Made by a program: the position numbers and the translations under genes
The notes under the pieces: generated by a model
Seen by the model: only the letters and a program-made list of their open reading frames with translations
Told to the model about the DNA's origin: nothing
Database searches by the model: none
In this document: positions 1 through 7,651 of the stretch, piece after piece
Numbering within the stretch: position 1 is the first letter of the stretch
Layout: the number at the start of each line of letters is the position of its first letter
DNA from: Nitrospira sp.
Lineage (GTDB): Bacteria > Nitrospirota > Nitrospiria > Nitrospirales > Nitrospiraceae
Assembly (NCBI GenBank): GCA_025935475.1
Contig: JAICVE010000066.1
Span: 1 to 10,731 of the forward strand
Length of the DNA stretch: 10,731 bases
Direction of reading: 5' to 3'

Positions 1-151
1 CCAGATCGAAGGCTTTCTGTCTCAGCACCTCGAGGCCTTCTGTGCCAGAAGCCGCTGCACGAACATCGTAGCCGACCGCCTCCAGGGCGTCGACCATCGA
101 TAGCCTAATGAGGGGCTCGTCGTCGACCAACAGGATGGCCATCCCCTTCAT
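1..151 (-). CDS. Response regulator, receiver domain N-terminus (partial, runs off left edge)
   Basis: Only the first 50 codons lie in the window. The translation begins MKGMAILLVDDEPLIRL, the beta-1 strand plus acidic pocket (adjacent Asp residues 10-11) of a CheY-like receiver domain. It continues through helix 1 (SMVDALEAVGY), strand 2 (DVRAAAS) and helix 2, and breaks off at AFDL just before the expected phospho-accepting Asp. The start ATG overlaps the kinase stop codon in an ATGA arrangement, so the regulator should be translated by coupling with the kinase and be its phosphorylation partner. A purine-rich GGAAAGAG lies 5 nt upstream of this ATG. A second in-frame ATG at codon 4 is possible but has no spacing for a ribosome binding site. 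The output domain is outside the window. The NtrB-like kinase makes an NtrC-type sigma-54 activator a reasonable guess, but this is not shown. Confidence 0.92.
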   Translation of the reverse strand, partial: MKGMAILLVDDEPLIRLSMVDALEAVGYDVRAAASGTEGLEVLRQKAFDL

Positions 152-3100
152 GACACTCTTTCCACTAATGACCGCTCTCTCGACAACGGTAGACATAAGG
201 TAAATGTGGTTCCTTTCCCGACTTCGCTTTCCACCAAAATCTTACCACCATGCCGCTCTGCAATGCCGAGACTCACGGAGAGCCCCAGCCCCGTCCCCTC
301 GCCTTCGCTCTTCGTCGTGAAAAACGGATCGAAGATGCGCGGCAGCACTGTGGGCGGAATGCCGGAGCCCGTGTCGCCGACCTCGACCCGGCACACGCCT
401 TCGGCCACCGTCGTCCGGATCGTCAACACCCCGCCGCTTTTCATGGCTTGCACGGCGTTCAAAATGAGGTTCATCAACACCTGCTCGATCATGTGCCGAT
501 CCACCATGAGGCTCGGCAAGGCGGGGCCCAGCAGCGTCTCGAGCCGGATGAGATTCGGCGCGAACAAGTGGTTCGTGAGCACGAGCACGCGGTCGACGAT
601 CTGATTGATGTCGGTGGAGCTGAACTCGGGCTCGTGCTGCTGCGAAAAATCGAGCAGCTGCCGCACGATCTTCTGGACGCGCCGGACGCCGTCCTCCATC
701 GACACCCAGTATTCTTCTTGACGCGCAGGGGAAAGGGTGCCTTTGCGCAGGTTATACAGACAGTTCAGGATACCAGCGAGTGGGTTGTTGATTTCATGAG
801 CGACGCCGGCGGCCAGCTTGCCGACGGATGCCAGCTTCTCGGAATTCCGAATCTGCTGCTCCAGCTTCTTGGTGTCGGTCATGTCGCGGGCGATGCCAAG
901 GACGCCCAGAATTTCTCCCTCGGCGCCGTGCAACGGAGAAACGCTGACCATCACCGTGCGGGGTTCTCCCATCCGCGTCACCACTTCCACTTCGTACACC
1001 TGCTTCGCACCGATATCGAGCGTATTCTTGAGGCGGCGGCCCCGATGGCGGCGGGATAACAATGAGAGATAGGGACGGCCGAGCAGATCGTCTTTGCGAT
1101 AGCCCCAGACATTCACCTTGCTGTTGACGTAGGTGAACCGTTGCTCGGTGTCGAGCGTGTAGATGACGTCATTCGCGTTCTCGAGCAGATTTTCGAGGTA
1201 TTGCTTGGTTTCTTCGATTTCTCGCGTCCGCTCACGGACTTTGATTTCAAGTTCTTCGCGGTAGGTTTGGAGCTGCCGTTCAAGTCTCTTGCGGTCGGTA
1301 ATGTCGCGCATCTGCACCATTACCAGAACCTGCCCAGAGCCGGCCACGTGAATCAAATCCATTTCAACGGGCGTCTCGTGCCCTTCAGCGTTGTACACCG
1401 TGATTTCCTGCGTCGGCACCTGCCGTTGCCCGGTCCCGATCTCGGCCAGCCATCCGGCGAGAGCCTCCCGGTGCGACGGTACGACGACGTCGTACATGCT
1501 GCCTCCGACCACTTTCGACTCGGCATAGCCGAGCGCCTGCTCTTCGCGCTTATTGACCGCGACGACCGTCCCCGCCGCATTAACCATGAACACGGAATCG
1601 GCAACCAGATCGAAGAGCGCTTTGTAGCGGGCCTGAGAGGCGACCAGTTCCTGGGTGCGTTCTGAGACGGCCTGCTCCAACCCCGACGTATAATGCTGCA
1701 GTTCCTGCTCGAGCCGATGGCGCTCGGTCACATCGCGCACGAACGCACGGGAATGCACGAGGCCGCCGCGCTCCTCATCCAAGAGCGCCGTCGCGTGAAT
1801 CTCCACGTCGATCGGACGCCCGTCTTTGGCGAGCAGGACGGTTTCCATCGTGCTCTGCCCTTGAGAGACGAGCCGCTCGAGGTATTGCAGCACCCGAGAC
1901 TCCTGCCCCCGCGGCACCACATCCCACAGCTTCATCATGAGCATTTCTGTCAGCTGATAGCCCAGCTTATCGAGGCCGGTCTTGTTCACGTGCACAAATC
2001 GGCCGCTTCGGTCCAGTTGATAAATCATCTCGGGAGAATGCTCGATCAGGTCGCGATATTTCTCCTCAAGGGCCCGGACCTCCCCCATCCGCTGTTCGAT
2101 CTGCCCAAACGATCTCTGAAGATTCGAAGCCATTTGATTGAACGCATCGGCCAGTTTCTCGATTTCATCGCCGGTCTTGAGTTCGAGTCTCCGCTCCAGC
2201 CGTCCGCTGCCGATTTGCTGCACGCCATCGTGCAGCAACTGGATCGGCCGGGCGATTCGCCGCGCTGCCAAGAGACCCGTTCCCCACAGCACGGCCAGGA
2301 CCGCGAGCCCATAGAGCAGCACTTTCGCGACAAGATCGGCCAACGGGGCAAACGTTTCCTTCGGATCCTGGCGGACCACGGTCACCCAGTGCTTGCCGCC
2401 AATGCTGCCGGGAGCCAGCGGCTGACTGAACCGCACGGGCGCGAACCCGAGCAGAGAATCCTTGCTGCCATGCGAATCGTCTGCCGCAACGGTCCAGCCG
2501 GACTTGAGCGTTGCCAACACGTTGATCAGTTCCGGCTTCACCGAATGTTCTTCAGGCGCCAGGATCGGGCAGATGACCGGTGTGCCGTCAGTGGTGAATA
2601 ACATCGCATGACCGGTTGAGCCGATCGTGACGTCCGCGATCGAATGGAACAGCGTATCCCGGCGGAGCAGTACCGTCACCGCACCAATGACCGATTTCTG
2701 GAGGTCGTCAAAAATCGGCGCGGCAACCACCACGACGTGGGTGCCGAACGACGGATCGAACATGATCTCGCTGACGTACGGCTGTTGGCTGCTGCCCTTG
2801 ACCACGGCCTGCCACCAGGGCGCCTTGCCATAGAAATACTCCACCTGGGGAATCGAGCTGACGACGAGCGCCCCCTGCTGATCGGTGACCAGAATCCCGA
2901 CGTAATCCGATTTCCTGATGTCGTGCCACCGGATCAGATAGTTGGTCACGATGCGGTTGATGAAGAGCGGGAACTCGCTGCGCTTGTTCCGCTGCTTCCA
3001 GCGCTGCTGCCAGTCCCTGATCATCTCCTGGATTCTGTGAGGGTCTTTGTCTTCGTAGGTCCGGTTGGCTTCAGTGACGGCGGTGCGAAGAAAGGGCGTG

Positions 3101-3327
3101 GTGGCGAGTTGCTGTCCCTCGTTCATGACCCGGGTGACGTGCATTTCGATCCGGCGGGCGGCATCGACCGCCACTTCCTTGAAGCTTGTGCCGGTCGTCT
3201 CCCGCAAGGCGCGACGTTCTTCGAGATAGGTCAGAGCGAGGAGAAACGTGAGCGGCAGGAGCCCGACCATCACGATCGCCATGATGATCTTGCGCTGGAG
3301 ACTGTGAGAACGACTCCAGAATGCCAT
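148..3327 (-). CDS. Membrane-bound hybrid-free sensor histidine kinase: Cache-like sensor, HAMP, three PAS domains, NtrB-like kinase core
   Basis: The protein is 1059 aa from the chosen ATG. It has a membrane segment at about 13-35, then about 300 periplasmic residues resembling a double Cache sensor (for example DQQGALVVSS near 149-158). A second membrane segment lies at about 336-355 and HAMP at about 356-409 (ARRIARPIQLL). PAS domains lie at about 421-536, 566-676 and 709-821, joined by predicted coiled coils. HisKA carries AHEINNP with phosphoacceptor His844. The ATPase domain has the N-box around Asn957, G1 box DTGSGIP from 985 and G2 box GEGTGLGL from 1009. It should autophosphorylate in response to a periplasmic ligand and/or cytoplasmic PAS signals, then pass phosphate to the overlapping regulator. 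I chose this start because MAFWSRSHSLQRKI directly precedes membrane segment 1. A further in-frame extension to 3444 would overlap secF and adds no recognisable domain. The ribosome binding site is weak. The ligand cannot be told from sequence. Confidence 0.93.
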   Translation of the reverse strand: MAFWSRSHSLQRKIIMAIVMVGLLPLTFLLALTYLEERRALRETTGTSFKEVAVDAARRIEMHVTRVMNEGQQLATTPFLRTAVTEANRTYEDKDPHRIQEMIRDWQQRWKQRNKRSEFPLFINRIVTNYLIRWHDIRKSDYVGILVTDQQGALVVSSIPQVEYFYGKAPWWQAVVKGSSQQPYVSEIMFDPSFGTHVVVVAAPIFDDLQKSVIGAVTVLLRRDTLFHSIADVTIGSTGHAMLFTTDGTPVICPILAPEEHSVKPELINVLATLKSGWTVAADDSHGSKDSLLGFAPVRFSQPLAPGSIGGKHWVTVVRQDPKETFAPLADLVAKVLLYGLAVLAVLWGTGLLAARRIARPIQLLHDGVQQIGSGRLERRLELKTGDEIEKLADAFNQMASNLQRSFGQIEQRMGEVRALEEKYRDLIEHSPEMIYQLDRSGRFVHVNKTGLDKLGYQLTEMLMMKLWDVVPRGQESRVLQYLERLVSQGQSTMETVLLAKDGRPIDVEIHATALLDEERGGLVHSRAFVRDVTERHRLEQELQHYTSGLEQAVSERTQELVASQARYKALFDLVADSVFMVNAAGTVVAVNKREEQALGYAESKVVGGSMYDVVVPSHREALAGWLAEIGTGQRQVPTQEITVYNAEGHETPVEMDLIHVAGSGQVLVMVQMRDITDRKRLERQLQTYREELEIKVRERTREIEETKQYLENLLENANDVIYTLDTEQRFTYVNSKVNVWGYRKDDLLGRPYLSLLSRRHRGRRLKNTLDIGAKQVYEVEVVTRMGEPRTVMVSVSPLHGAEGEILGVLGIARDMTDTKKLEQQIRNSEKLASVGKLAAGVAHEINNPLAGILNCLYNLRKGTLSPARQEEYWVSMEDGVRRVQKIVRQLLDFSQQHEPEFSSTDINQIVDRVLVLTNHLFAPNLIRLETLLGPALPSLMVDRHMIEQVLMNLILNAVQAMKSGGVLTIRTTVAEGVCRVEVGDTGSGIPPTVLPRIFDPFFTTKSEGEGTGLGLSVSLGIAERHGGKILVESEVGKGTTFTLCLPLSRERSLVERVS

Positions 3328-3364
3328 GACAGGTCCGTGGGTCAAAGTCTGATGGGACGCCCTG

Positions 3365-3384
3365 CTAATGGTACCTAATGGTAC
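3365..3384. repeat. Perfect 10-bp tandem repeat, two copies, upstream of kinase gene
   Basis: CTAATGGTAC occurs twice head to tail with no mismatch, 38 bp upstream of the kinase ATG, within the 77-bp gap after secF. On the coding strand each copy reads GTACCATTAG and contains TACCAT, matching a sigma-70 -10 box at 4 of 6 positions. It could be a regulator's half-sites one helical turn apart, a duplicated promoter element, or a chance slippage product. No convincing -35 box was found. Confidence 0.85.
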
Positions 3385-3404
3385 CGGAATGCTCCGTCCA
3401 TGCG

Positions 3405-4322
3405 CTATGCCCGCTTCAAGAGGCGTCCGGCCCCCCCGGGCCACAATAACAGCAGCGGGCTCGCCACGAACACGGACGAATAGGTACCAAAAATGACCCC
3501 CCAGAGCAGCGCCAGCGAAAAGTCATGGAGCACCTCGCCCCCTGCCAGGGTCAACGGAATGAGGACCAGCACGACGGTCAAACTCGTGACGATCGTGCGG
3601 CTTAGCACCTGATTGATCGCATTATTGATCATGGTCTCTTCCTGCTCGCGGCGCCGGAGACGCAGGTTTTCCCTGATGCGGTCGAAGACCACCACCGTGT
3701 CGGTGAGCGAATAGCCTGCCAGGGTCAAGAGCGCCGTCACCACGAGTAGGGTGATTTCCTTGTCGAGAAGATAGAAGGCTCCCAGCACGGCGAGCACGTC
3801 GTGAAAGGTCGCCAGTGCCGCGGCCACGCCGAACCGCAATTCAAATCGCGCGGCGATGTAGAGGATGATGCCCGCGAACGAGATCACGATGGCCACCAGC
3901 GCATCGGATTGGAGCTTCTTGCCAATGGTAGGACCGATTTCCGTACTGGACTCCACCACGAACTTGTTTCCCGGAAATTCCTTGCTGAAAATGGACACGA
4001 CCTTTTCCGCGGTTTTCTCCTCAATGGTCGTCGACGCTTTCACGCGGATCAGCAGCTTGTTCTCCTGACCGAATTCTTGGAGCTCGGCATCGGCCAGGCC
4101 GTTGGACTCAAGTGCCTTTCTGGCATCTTCGATCCGGACGAGCTGATCGAACTTCAACTGCACCGCCGTCCCGCCAGCAAAGTCGATGCCGAGGTTGGCC
4201 TGGCCACGGGCGATCTGGATCAATGCCATGATCCCCAGCACCACCATGATGCCGGAAAACAGAAACGCATAGCGGCGCTTGCCCATGAAATCCACATTGG
4301 TCTTCCCGAGAATTTCTAACAT
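3405..4322 (-). CDS. secF: Protein translocase subunit SecF
   Basis: SecF is an inner-membrane RND-type subunit that works with SecD to drive late steps of Sec-dependent export using the proton gradient. From the chosen ATG the protein is 305 aa, normal for the family. Membrane segment 1 is at about 17-37, followed by the family motif GIDFAGGTAVQLKF (45-58) opening the periplasmic domain, and EIGPTIGKKL (128-137) before segment 2. Five further segments follow at about 138-157, 166-184, 189-211, 243-261 and 269-293. The segment-4 signature GYSLTDTVVVFDRIREN (203-219) includes the conserved Asp-containing turn. The start at 4322 is decided by a perfect AAGGAG 5 nt upstream and by the protein beginning MLEILGKTNVDF. 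An in-frame GTG at 4361 would add 13 residues lacking family similarity and would run through a hairpin. The gene follows secD by 76 bp. Confidence 0.97.
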   Translation of the reverse strand: MLEILGKTNVDFMGKRRYAFLFSGIMVVLGIMALIQIARGQANLGIDFAGGTAVQLKFDQLVRIEDARKALESNGLADAELQEFGQENKLLIRVKASTTIEEKTAEKVVSIFSKEFPGNKFVVESSTEIGPTIGKKLQSDALVAIVISFAGIILYIAARFELRFGVAAALATFHDVLAVLGAFYLLDKEITLLVVTALLTLAGYSLTDTVVVFDRIRENLRLRRREQEETMINNAINQVLSRTIVTSLTVVLVLIPLTLAGGEVLHDFSLALLWGVIFGTYSSVFVASPLLLLWPGGAGRLLKRA

Positions 4323-4327
4323 GCCGG

Positions 4328-4333
4328 CTCCTT
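4328..4333 (-). promoter_or_regulatory. Shine-Dalgarno of secF (start-deciding)
   Basis: AAGGAG on the minus strand with a 5-nt spacer to the ATG at 4322. It favours this ATG over the upstream in-frame GTG at 4361. Confidence 0.85.
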
Positions 4334-4338
4334 CACGT

Positions 4339-4369
4339 TCGGCGCTCAGCGCCGAGATCACAACATCTC
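4339..4369 (-). promoter_or_regulatory. Hairpin pair in secD-secF gap, just upstream of secF ribosome binding site
   Basis: On the transcribed strand, TCGGCGC and GCGCCGA (positions 4355-4349 and 4345-4339) form a perfect 7-bp stem closed by the triloop TGA. Its base is 5 nt from the secF Shine-Dalgarno. A second, weaker stem, GAGAT with ATCTC (4369-4365 and 4358-4354), has a 6-nt loop and shares two bases with the first, so the two stems compete at their junction. There is no U-run after the strong stem, so it is not a classical intrinsic terminator. A role in mRNA stability, processing or setting the secF:secD ratio is inference. Confidence 0.5.
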
Positions 4370-4398
4370 AGATTTCACAAGACGAGTAGCGCCTGACC

Positions 4399-6042
4399 CT
4401 AGATGCTCAACTGCTCGACTTTATGACGTTGGTTGATAATATCGAAAATGACCTTGGTGCCGACCAGGGCCGTGAACAGGTTGATCGCGATGCCGAGACA
4501 CAGTGTGACCGCAAATCCCTTGATCGGCCCGGTCCCGAACAGAAAGAGTGCGACGCCCGTTATGAGCGTCGTCACGTGCGAATCGACGATGGTGAGCAAG
4601 GCCTTGTCGTAACCTCCGTCCACCGCCAGCCGGACGCCTTTTCCGCTTCGCAGTTCTTCACGGATACGCTCGAAGATCAGCACGTTCGAATCCACGCCCA
4701 TGCCGATCGTCAGCACGATACCGGCGATGCCCGGCAGGGTGAGGGTCGCCGACAGGGCCGACAAGGCTCCCATCAGACAGATCAGATTGAGAATCAGCGC
4801 GAAGTCGGCAACCACGCCCGAGAGCCGGTAGTAGACCACCATAAATACCATCACTATTACGCCGGCGATCAAGGTGGCCCGTACGCCTTTCTCGATCGAA
4901 TCCTTGCCTAAGGACGGCCCAACGGTCAGATCCTGGATGATCTTGAGCGGTGCCGGCAGCGCACCCGCCCGCAGGACGATCGCCAGATCGTTGGCTTCTT
5001 GCGTCGTAAACGTGCCGGTGATTTGCGCACGGCCGCCGCTAATGCGTTCCTGGATGACCGGAGCCGAATAGATCGTGTTGTCCAACACGATGGCCATCCG
5101 CTTTTTGACATTTTCGCTCGTGATGCGATCAAACTCGCGTCCGCCTTTGCCATCGAACGTGATGGAGACGTACGGATCATTGAACTGTCCGATGGACACA
5201 CGGGCATCGCTCAGCACGTCGCCGGTCAGCATCACCCGTTTCTTCACGAGGTAGGGAATGCGGTATTCGCGACCCGTATCGCGCTCGACGGCCCGCTCGA
5301 ACAGAATTTGACTGCCCTCCGGCAACTTGCTCTCAGCCTGCTTCACCACCTCGGCTTCCCGGTCTCTAGGAATGCGGGCCGGCAAATCCATCTTCATCTG
5401 ATTCTCTTCATCCAGCATCTTGAACTCGAGCAGCGCGGTTTCCTTGATCAGATCTTTGGCCCGCTTCGGGTCGCGGATACCCGGAAGCTGGACCACGATT
5501 TGCTTCAAACCCTGCCGTTGCACGAGCGGCTCCGCCACTCCGAACTGGTCAATCCGGTTGCGGATGGTTTCCAGCGCTTGGTTGATCGCCGAATCCTTGA
5601 TGCGCTTGCTCTCGGTCTCACGCAGGTCCCAGACGATGGTATTGGCAGAACCAGCCGATTCGGCTTCGCTAAATGCCGGAAAGTCATCGAGCAGCTTTTG
5701 GATCTGCGGTTTCAGGTCGGCATTCTGAAACTGAATGGTGATCCTCGTCGAGGACATCCGTTTCACGGATTCAACGGGAATCTTCTTGTCGACCAACACG
5801 TCTTGTAGCGCCACGACGGAACGATCCACGGCGATCTCCACCGCCCGGTCTTCGTCCACTTCCATGACCAAGTGGATGCCTCCTTGGAGATCCAACCCGA
5901 GCGCGATGCCTTTGTTCGGGAAGATCGATCTGGCCCAGGCCGGCAGGCCCTGGTACCAATCAGGAATGGATGGGAGAAAGCAGATGACCGACACCACGAC
6001 GACCAGCAGCAGCAGCAAGAGCCGTCCACGTACTTTTTTCAT
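4399..6042 (-). CDS. secD: Protein translocase subunit SecD
   Basis: SecD is the larger RND-type partner of SecF, which pulls translocating proteins out of SecYEG on the periplasmic side at the expense of the proton motive force. The protein is 547 aa, within the usual 500-615 range. A Leu/Val-rich membrane segment 1 (about 7-24) precedes GLDLQGGIHL (49-58), the hallmark of the first periplasmic strand. The long periplasmic domain runs to about 375 and contains the LEFKMLDEENQ and DNTIYSAPVI regions. Five C-terminal segments follow, including GMGVDSNVLIFERIREE (447-463). There Asp451 corresponds to the conserved transmembrane Asp needed for proton use in characterised SecD. The ATG is preceded by AGGA at a rather long 11-nt spacing, but no better start exists. 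It lies 45 bp after yajC and 76 bp before secF. It appears intact, with all key motifs present. Confidence 0.98.
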   Translation of the reverse strand: MKKVRGRLLLLLLVVVVSVICFLPSIPDWYQGLPAWARSIFPNKGIALGLDLQGGIHLVMEVDEDRAVEIAVDRSVVALQDVLVDKKIPVESVKRMSSTRITIQFQNADLKPQIQKLLDDFPAFSEAESAGSANTIVWDLRETESKRIKDSAINQALETIRNRIDQFGVAEPLVQRQGLKQIVVQLPGIRDPKRAKDLIKETALLEFKMLDEENQMKMDLPARIPRDREAEVVKQAESKLPEGSQILFERAVERDTGREYRIPYLVKKRVMLTGDVLSDARVSIGQFNDPYVSITFDGKGGREFDRITSENVKKRMAIVLDNTIYSAPVIQERISGGRAQITGTFTTQEANDLAIVLRAGALPAPLKIIQDLTVGPSLGKDSIEKGVRATLIAGVIVMVFMVVYYRLSGVVADFALILNLICLMGALSALSATLTLPGIAGIVLTIGMGVDSNVLIFERIREELRSGKGVRLAVDGGYDKALLTIVDSHVTTLITGVALFLFGTGPIKGFAVTLCLGIAINLFTALVGTKVIFDIINQRHKVEQLSI

Positions 6043-6087
6043 CGCGCGCCCATCCTGGACGTTCTTCGACCTCTTAGCGTCCTGCGA

Positions 6088-6420
6088 TTATGCATCTTTA
6101 TCGTCCTCCTCCGACCGCAAACGGCCAATGTACTCCCGCTGCATCTTGATTTTCGTATTATCGGCGATCTGCAGCGTCACCGTGTCTTTCCCAAGATTGG
6201 TCACGGTGCCCCAGATTCCCGAAGCCGTGATCACCTTGTCGCCCTTCTTCAATCCCTCCATCAGCGCCTTTTGCTGCTTCTGTTTTTTCTGCTGAGGCAG
6301 GATCAGCATGAAATAGAAGATCACGAAGATCAAAACAAAGGGCACCAACGACAGGAGCGTCCCGGAGCCCGATCCGCTGCCTCCGCTTGTTTGTGCCCAA
6401 GCCACAGATTCCATCCACAT
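6088..6420 (-). CDS. yajC: Sec translocon accessory protein YajC
   Basis: YajC is a small single-span membrane protein that co-purifies with SecDF and SecYEG; its exact function is not settled. The protein is 110 aa, typical for the family. A Gly/Ser-rich stretch (13-20) leads into one membrane span at about 21-41, directly followed by LPQQKKQKQQK, the basic cytoplasmic stop-transfer region. The family core KKGDKVITASGIWGTV (58-73) and a strand-rich C-terminus with an acidic tail (EEDDKDA) follow. The ATG is preceded by GAGAGGA with 8 nt to the start, which supports it over the ATG two codons later. Its position between tgt and secD is the common bacterial order tgt-yajC-secD-secF. Confidence 0.97.
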   Translation of the reverse strand: MWMESVAWAQTSGGSGSGSGTLLSLVPFVLIFVIFYFMLILPQQKKQKQQKALMEGLKKGDKVITASGIWGTVTNLGKDTVTLQIADNTKIKMQREYIGRLRSEEDDKDA

Positions 6421-6448
6421 ACAGGTGTTCCTCTCTTATGTGACTAAC

Positions 6449-6474
6449 AACGCCTGCATTTCGCGCGAGGCGTT
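6449..6474 (-). promoter_or_regulatory. Hairpin between tgt and yajC
   Basis: AACGCCT and AGGCGTT (6449-6455 and 6468-6474) form a perfect 7-bp inverted repeat around a 12-nt loop, starting 3 bp after the tgt stop codon. On the transcribed strand it is followed by GTTAGTC rather than a U-run, so any termination would be weak and partial. It may instead protect or process the tgt-yajC message. Function is inferred. Confidence 0.45.
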
Positions 6475-6477
6475 ACG

Positions 6478-7632
6478 CTATTCGCCCTGTGCTGCGACGT
6501 CCGTCTCGACGCAGGTAAGCCCACTCTCCTTCTGAACTTGCTGTCGGTAGACCGAATCTCGAAACGCCGTAAATCGTCCTTCCCCGATCGCCAGGCGCAG
6601 CTGACGCATGAAATCGGAAAAATACCAGAGATTATGGATCGTGTTTAGTCGCGAGGCCAGCATCTCCTTCACGTGATAGAGATGATGCAGATAGGCGCGC
6701 GAATAGCGCGCGCAGACGGCGCACCCGCAAGCCGGATCAATGGGCGATTCGTCGCGTTGGTAGCGGGCCTGCTTAATCAGCACACGGCCGAAACTTGTGA
6801 ACAGCCACCCGGTCCGTCCGTGGCGGGACGGTACCACACAGTCGAACAAGTCGATGCCGCGAGCCACTCCTTCGATGAGATTCTCCGGCATGCCGACGCC
6901 CATCAGATAGCGCGGTTTGGCAGCCGGCAGCTCCGGCATCGTCACCTCCAGCATGCGGTACATGTCGGACTTGCTTTCGCCGACGGAGAGTCCGCCGATC
7001 GCATACCCGTCGAATTGGAGCCTGACGAGATCACGCGCCGAGCCGGCGCGCAGATCGGGGTCTAATCCGCCCTGCACAATGCCGAACAGCGCTTGATCGG
7101 AGCGGCGCCGGCTGGCCTGGCAGCGTGCGGCCCACAGCGACGTACGCCTAACCGCCTCCCGGATCGCGTCGTGGTCCGCCGGCAAAGCCAGGCATTGATC
7201 GAACGCCATGATGATATCAGCGCCCAGCGCCTCTTGAATCTCAATCGCCGTCTCCGGCGTGATGAAATGCGCGGAGCCGTCGAGGTGCGACTGGAAGCTC
7301 ACGCCGGCATCAGTGATGCGGCAGAGCTTCGCCAGACTGAACATCTGATACCCGCCGCTGTCGGTGAGGATTGCACCGGGCCAGCTAGTGAACCGGTGCA
7401 GCCCGCCCATTTCAGCGATGACTTTGTGCCCGGGCCGCAAGTAGAGGTGGTACGCATTGTTCAGCATGATCCGGAAACCCAACTGCTCGAGGTCTTGGGG
7501 ATCAATCCCCTTGACGGGGCCCAAGGTCCCCACTGGCATGAACGCAGGTGTTTCGACCACGCCTCGGGCGGTCGTCAGCGTTCCGAGCCCTGCGCTCGTG
7601 TCTCGGTCAGTATGGTCAACAGCAAAATTCAT
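6478..7632 (-). CDS. tgt: Queuine/preQ1 tRNA-guanine transglycosylase (tRNA-guanine(34) transglycosylase)
   Basis: This enzyme swaps guanine-34 for preQ1 in the anticodon wobble position of tRNAs with GUN anticodons (Asp, Asn, His, Tyr), a step of queuosine synthesis in the cytoplasm. The 384-aa protein matches the bacterial family length. TPAFMPVGTLGPVKG (28-42) is the family N-terminal signature. LTDSGGYQ has the acid/base Asp91, and FGIVQGG (183-189) and GGLSVGE (213-219) form the substrate pocket. DLFDCVVPSRHGR (261-273) has the nucleophile Asp264. A structural zinc site is visible as Cys302, Cys304, Cys307 (CGCAVC) and His333. All catalytic and metal residues are present. It starts 19 bp after the argS stop with only a weak ribosome binding site, suggesting cotranscription with argS. 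The queuosine genes queA or queC-F are not in the window. Confidence 0.98.
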   Translation of the reverse strand: MNFAVDHTDRDTSAGLGTLTTARGVVETPAFMPVGTLGPVKGIDPQDLEQLGFRIMLNNAYHLYLRPGHKVIAEMGGLHRFTSWPGAILTDSGGYQMFSLAKLCRITDAGVSFQSHLDGSAHFITPETAIEIQEALGADIIMAFDQCLALPADHDAIREAVRRTSLWAARCQASRRRSDQALFGIVQGGLDPDLRAGSARDLVRLQFDGYAIGGLSVGESKSDMYRMLEVTMPELPAAKPRYLMGVGMPENLIEGVARGIDLFDCVVPSRHGRTGWLFTSFGRVLIKQARYQRDESPIDPACGCAVCARYSRAYLHHLYHVKEMLASRLNTIHNLWYFSDFMRQLRLAIGEGRFTAFRDSVYRQQVQKESGLTCVETDVAAQGE

Positions 7633-7651
7633 GGTCGTTCGTTCGATGGCC

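Noticed and set aside
250..2601. Long plus-strand open frames opposite the kinase gene (250-1059, 1141-1665, 1693-2601)
   Set aside because: They are antisense to a well-supported kinase, have His/Arg/Pro-rich translations with no family motif, and are expected when a GC-rich gene is read on the other strand.
3328..3444. N-terminal extension of the kinase to an upstream start at 3444
   Set aside because: It would overlap the secF 3' end, adds 39 residues without a recognised motif, and pushes the first membrane segment away from the N-terminus.
4323..4361. Upstream GTG start for SecF at 4361
   Set aside because: The 13 extra residues lack SecF similarity, the codons fall in the hairpin, and a perfect Shine-Dalgarno serves the ATG at 4322.
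4999..5808. 269-codon plus-strand open frame opposite secD
   Set aside because: SecD motifs are intact throughout on the minus strand and the antisense translation has no recognisable domain.
6004..6016. CAG triplet microrepeat
   Set aside because: It simply encodes a run of leucines in the first membrane segment of SecD.
6057..6082. Inverted repeat GGACG/CGTCC in the yajC-secD gap
   Set aside because: It is only 5 bp with a 16-nt loop, which is expected by chance at this composition.
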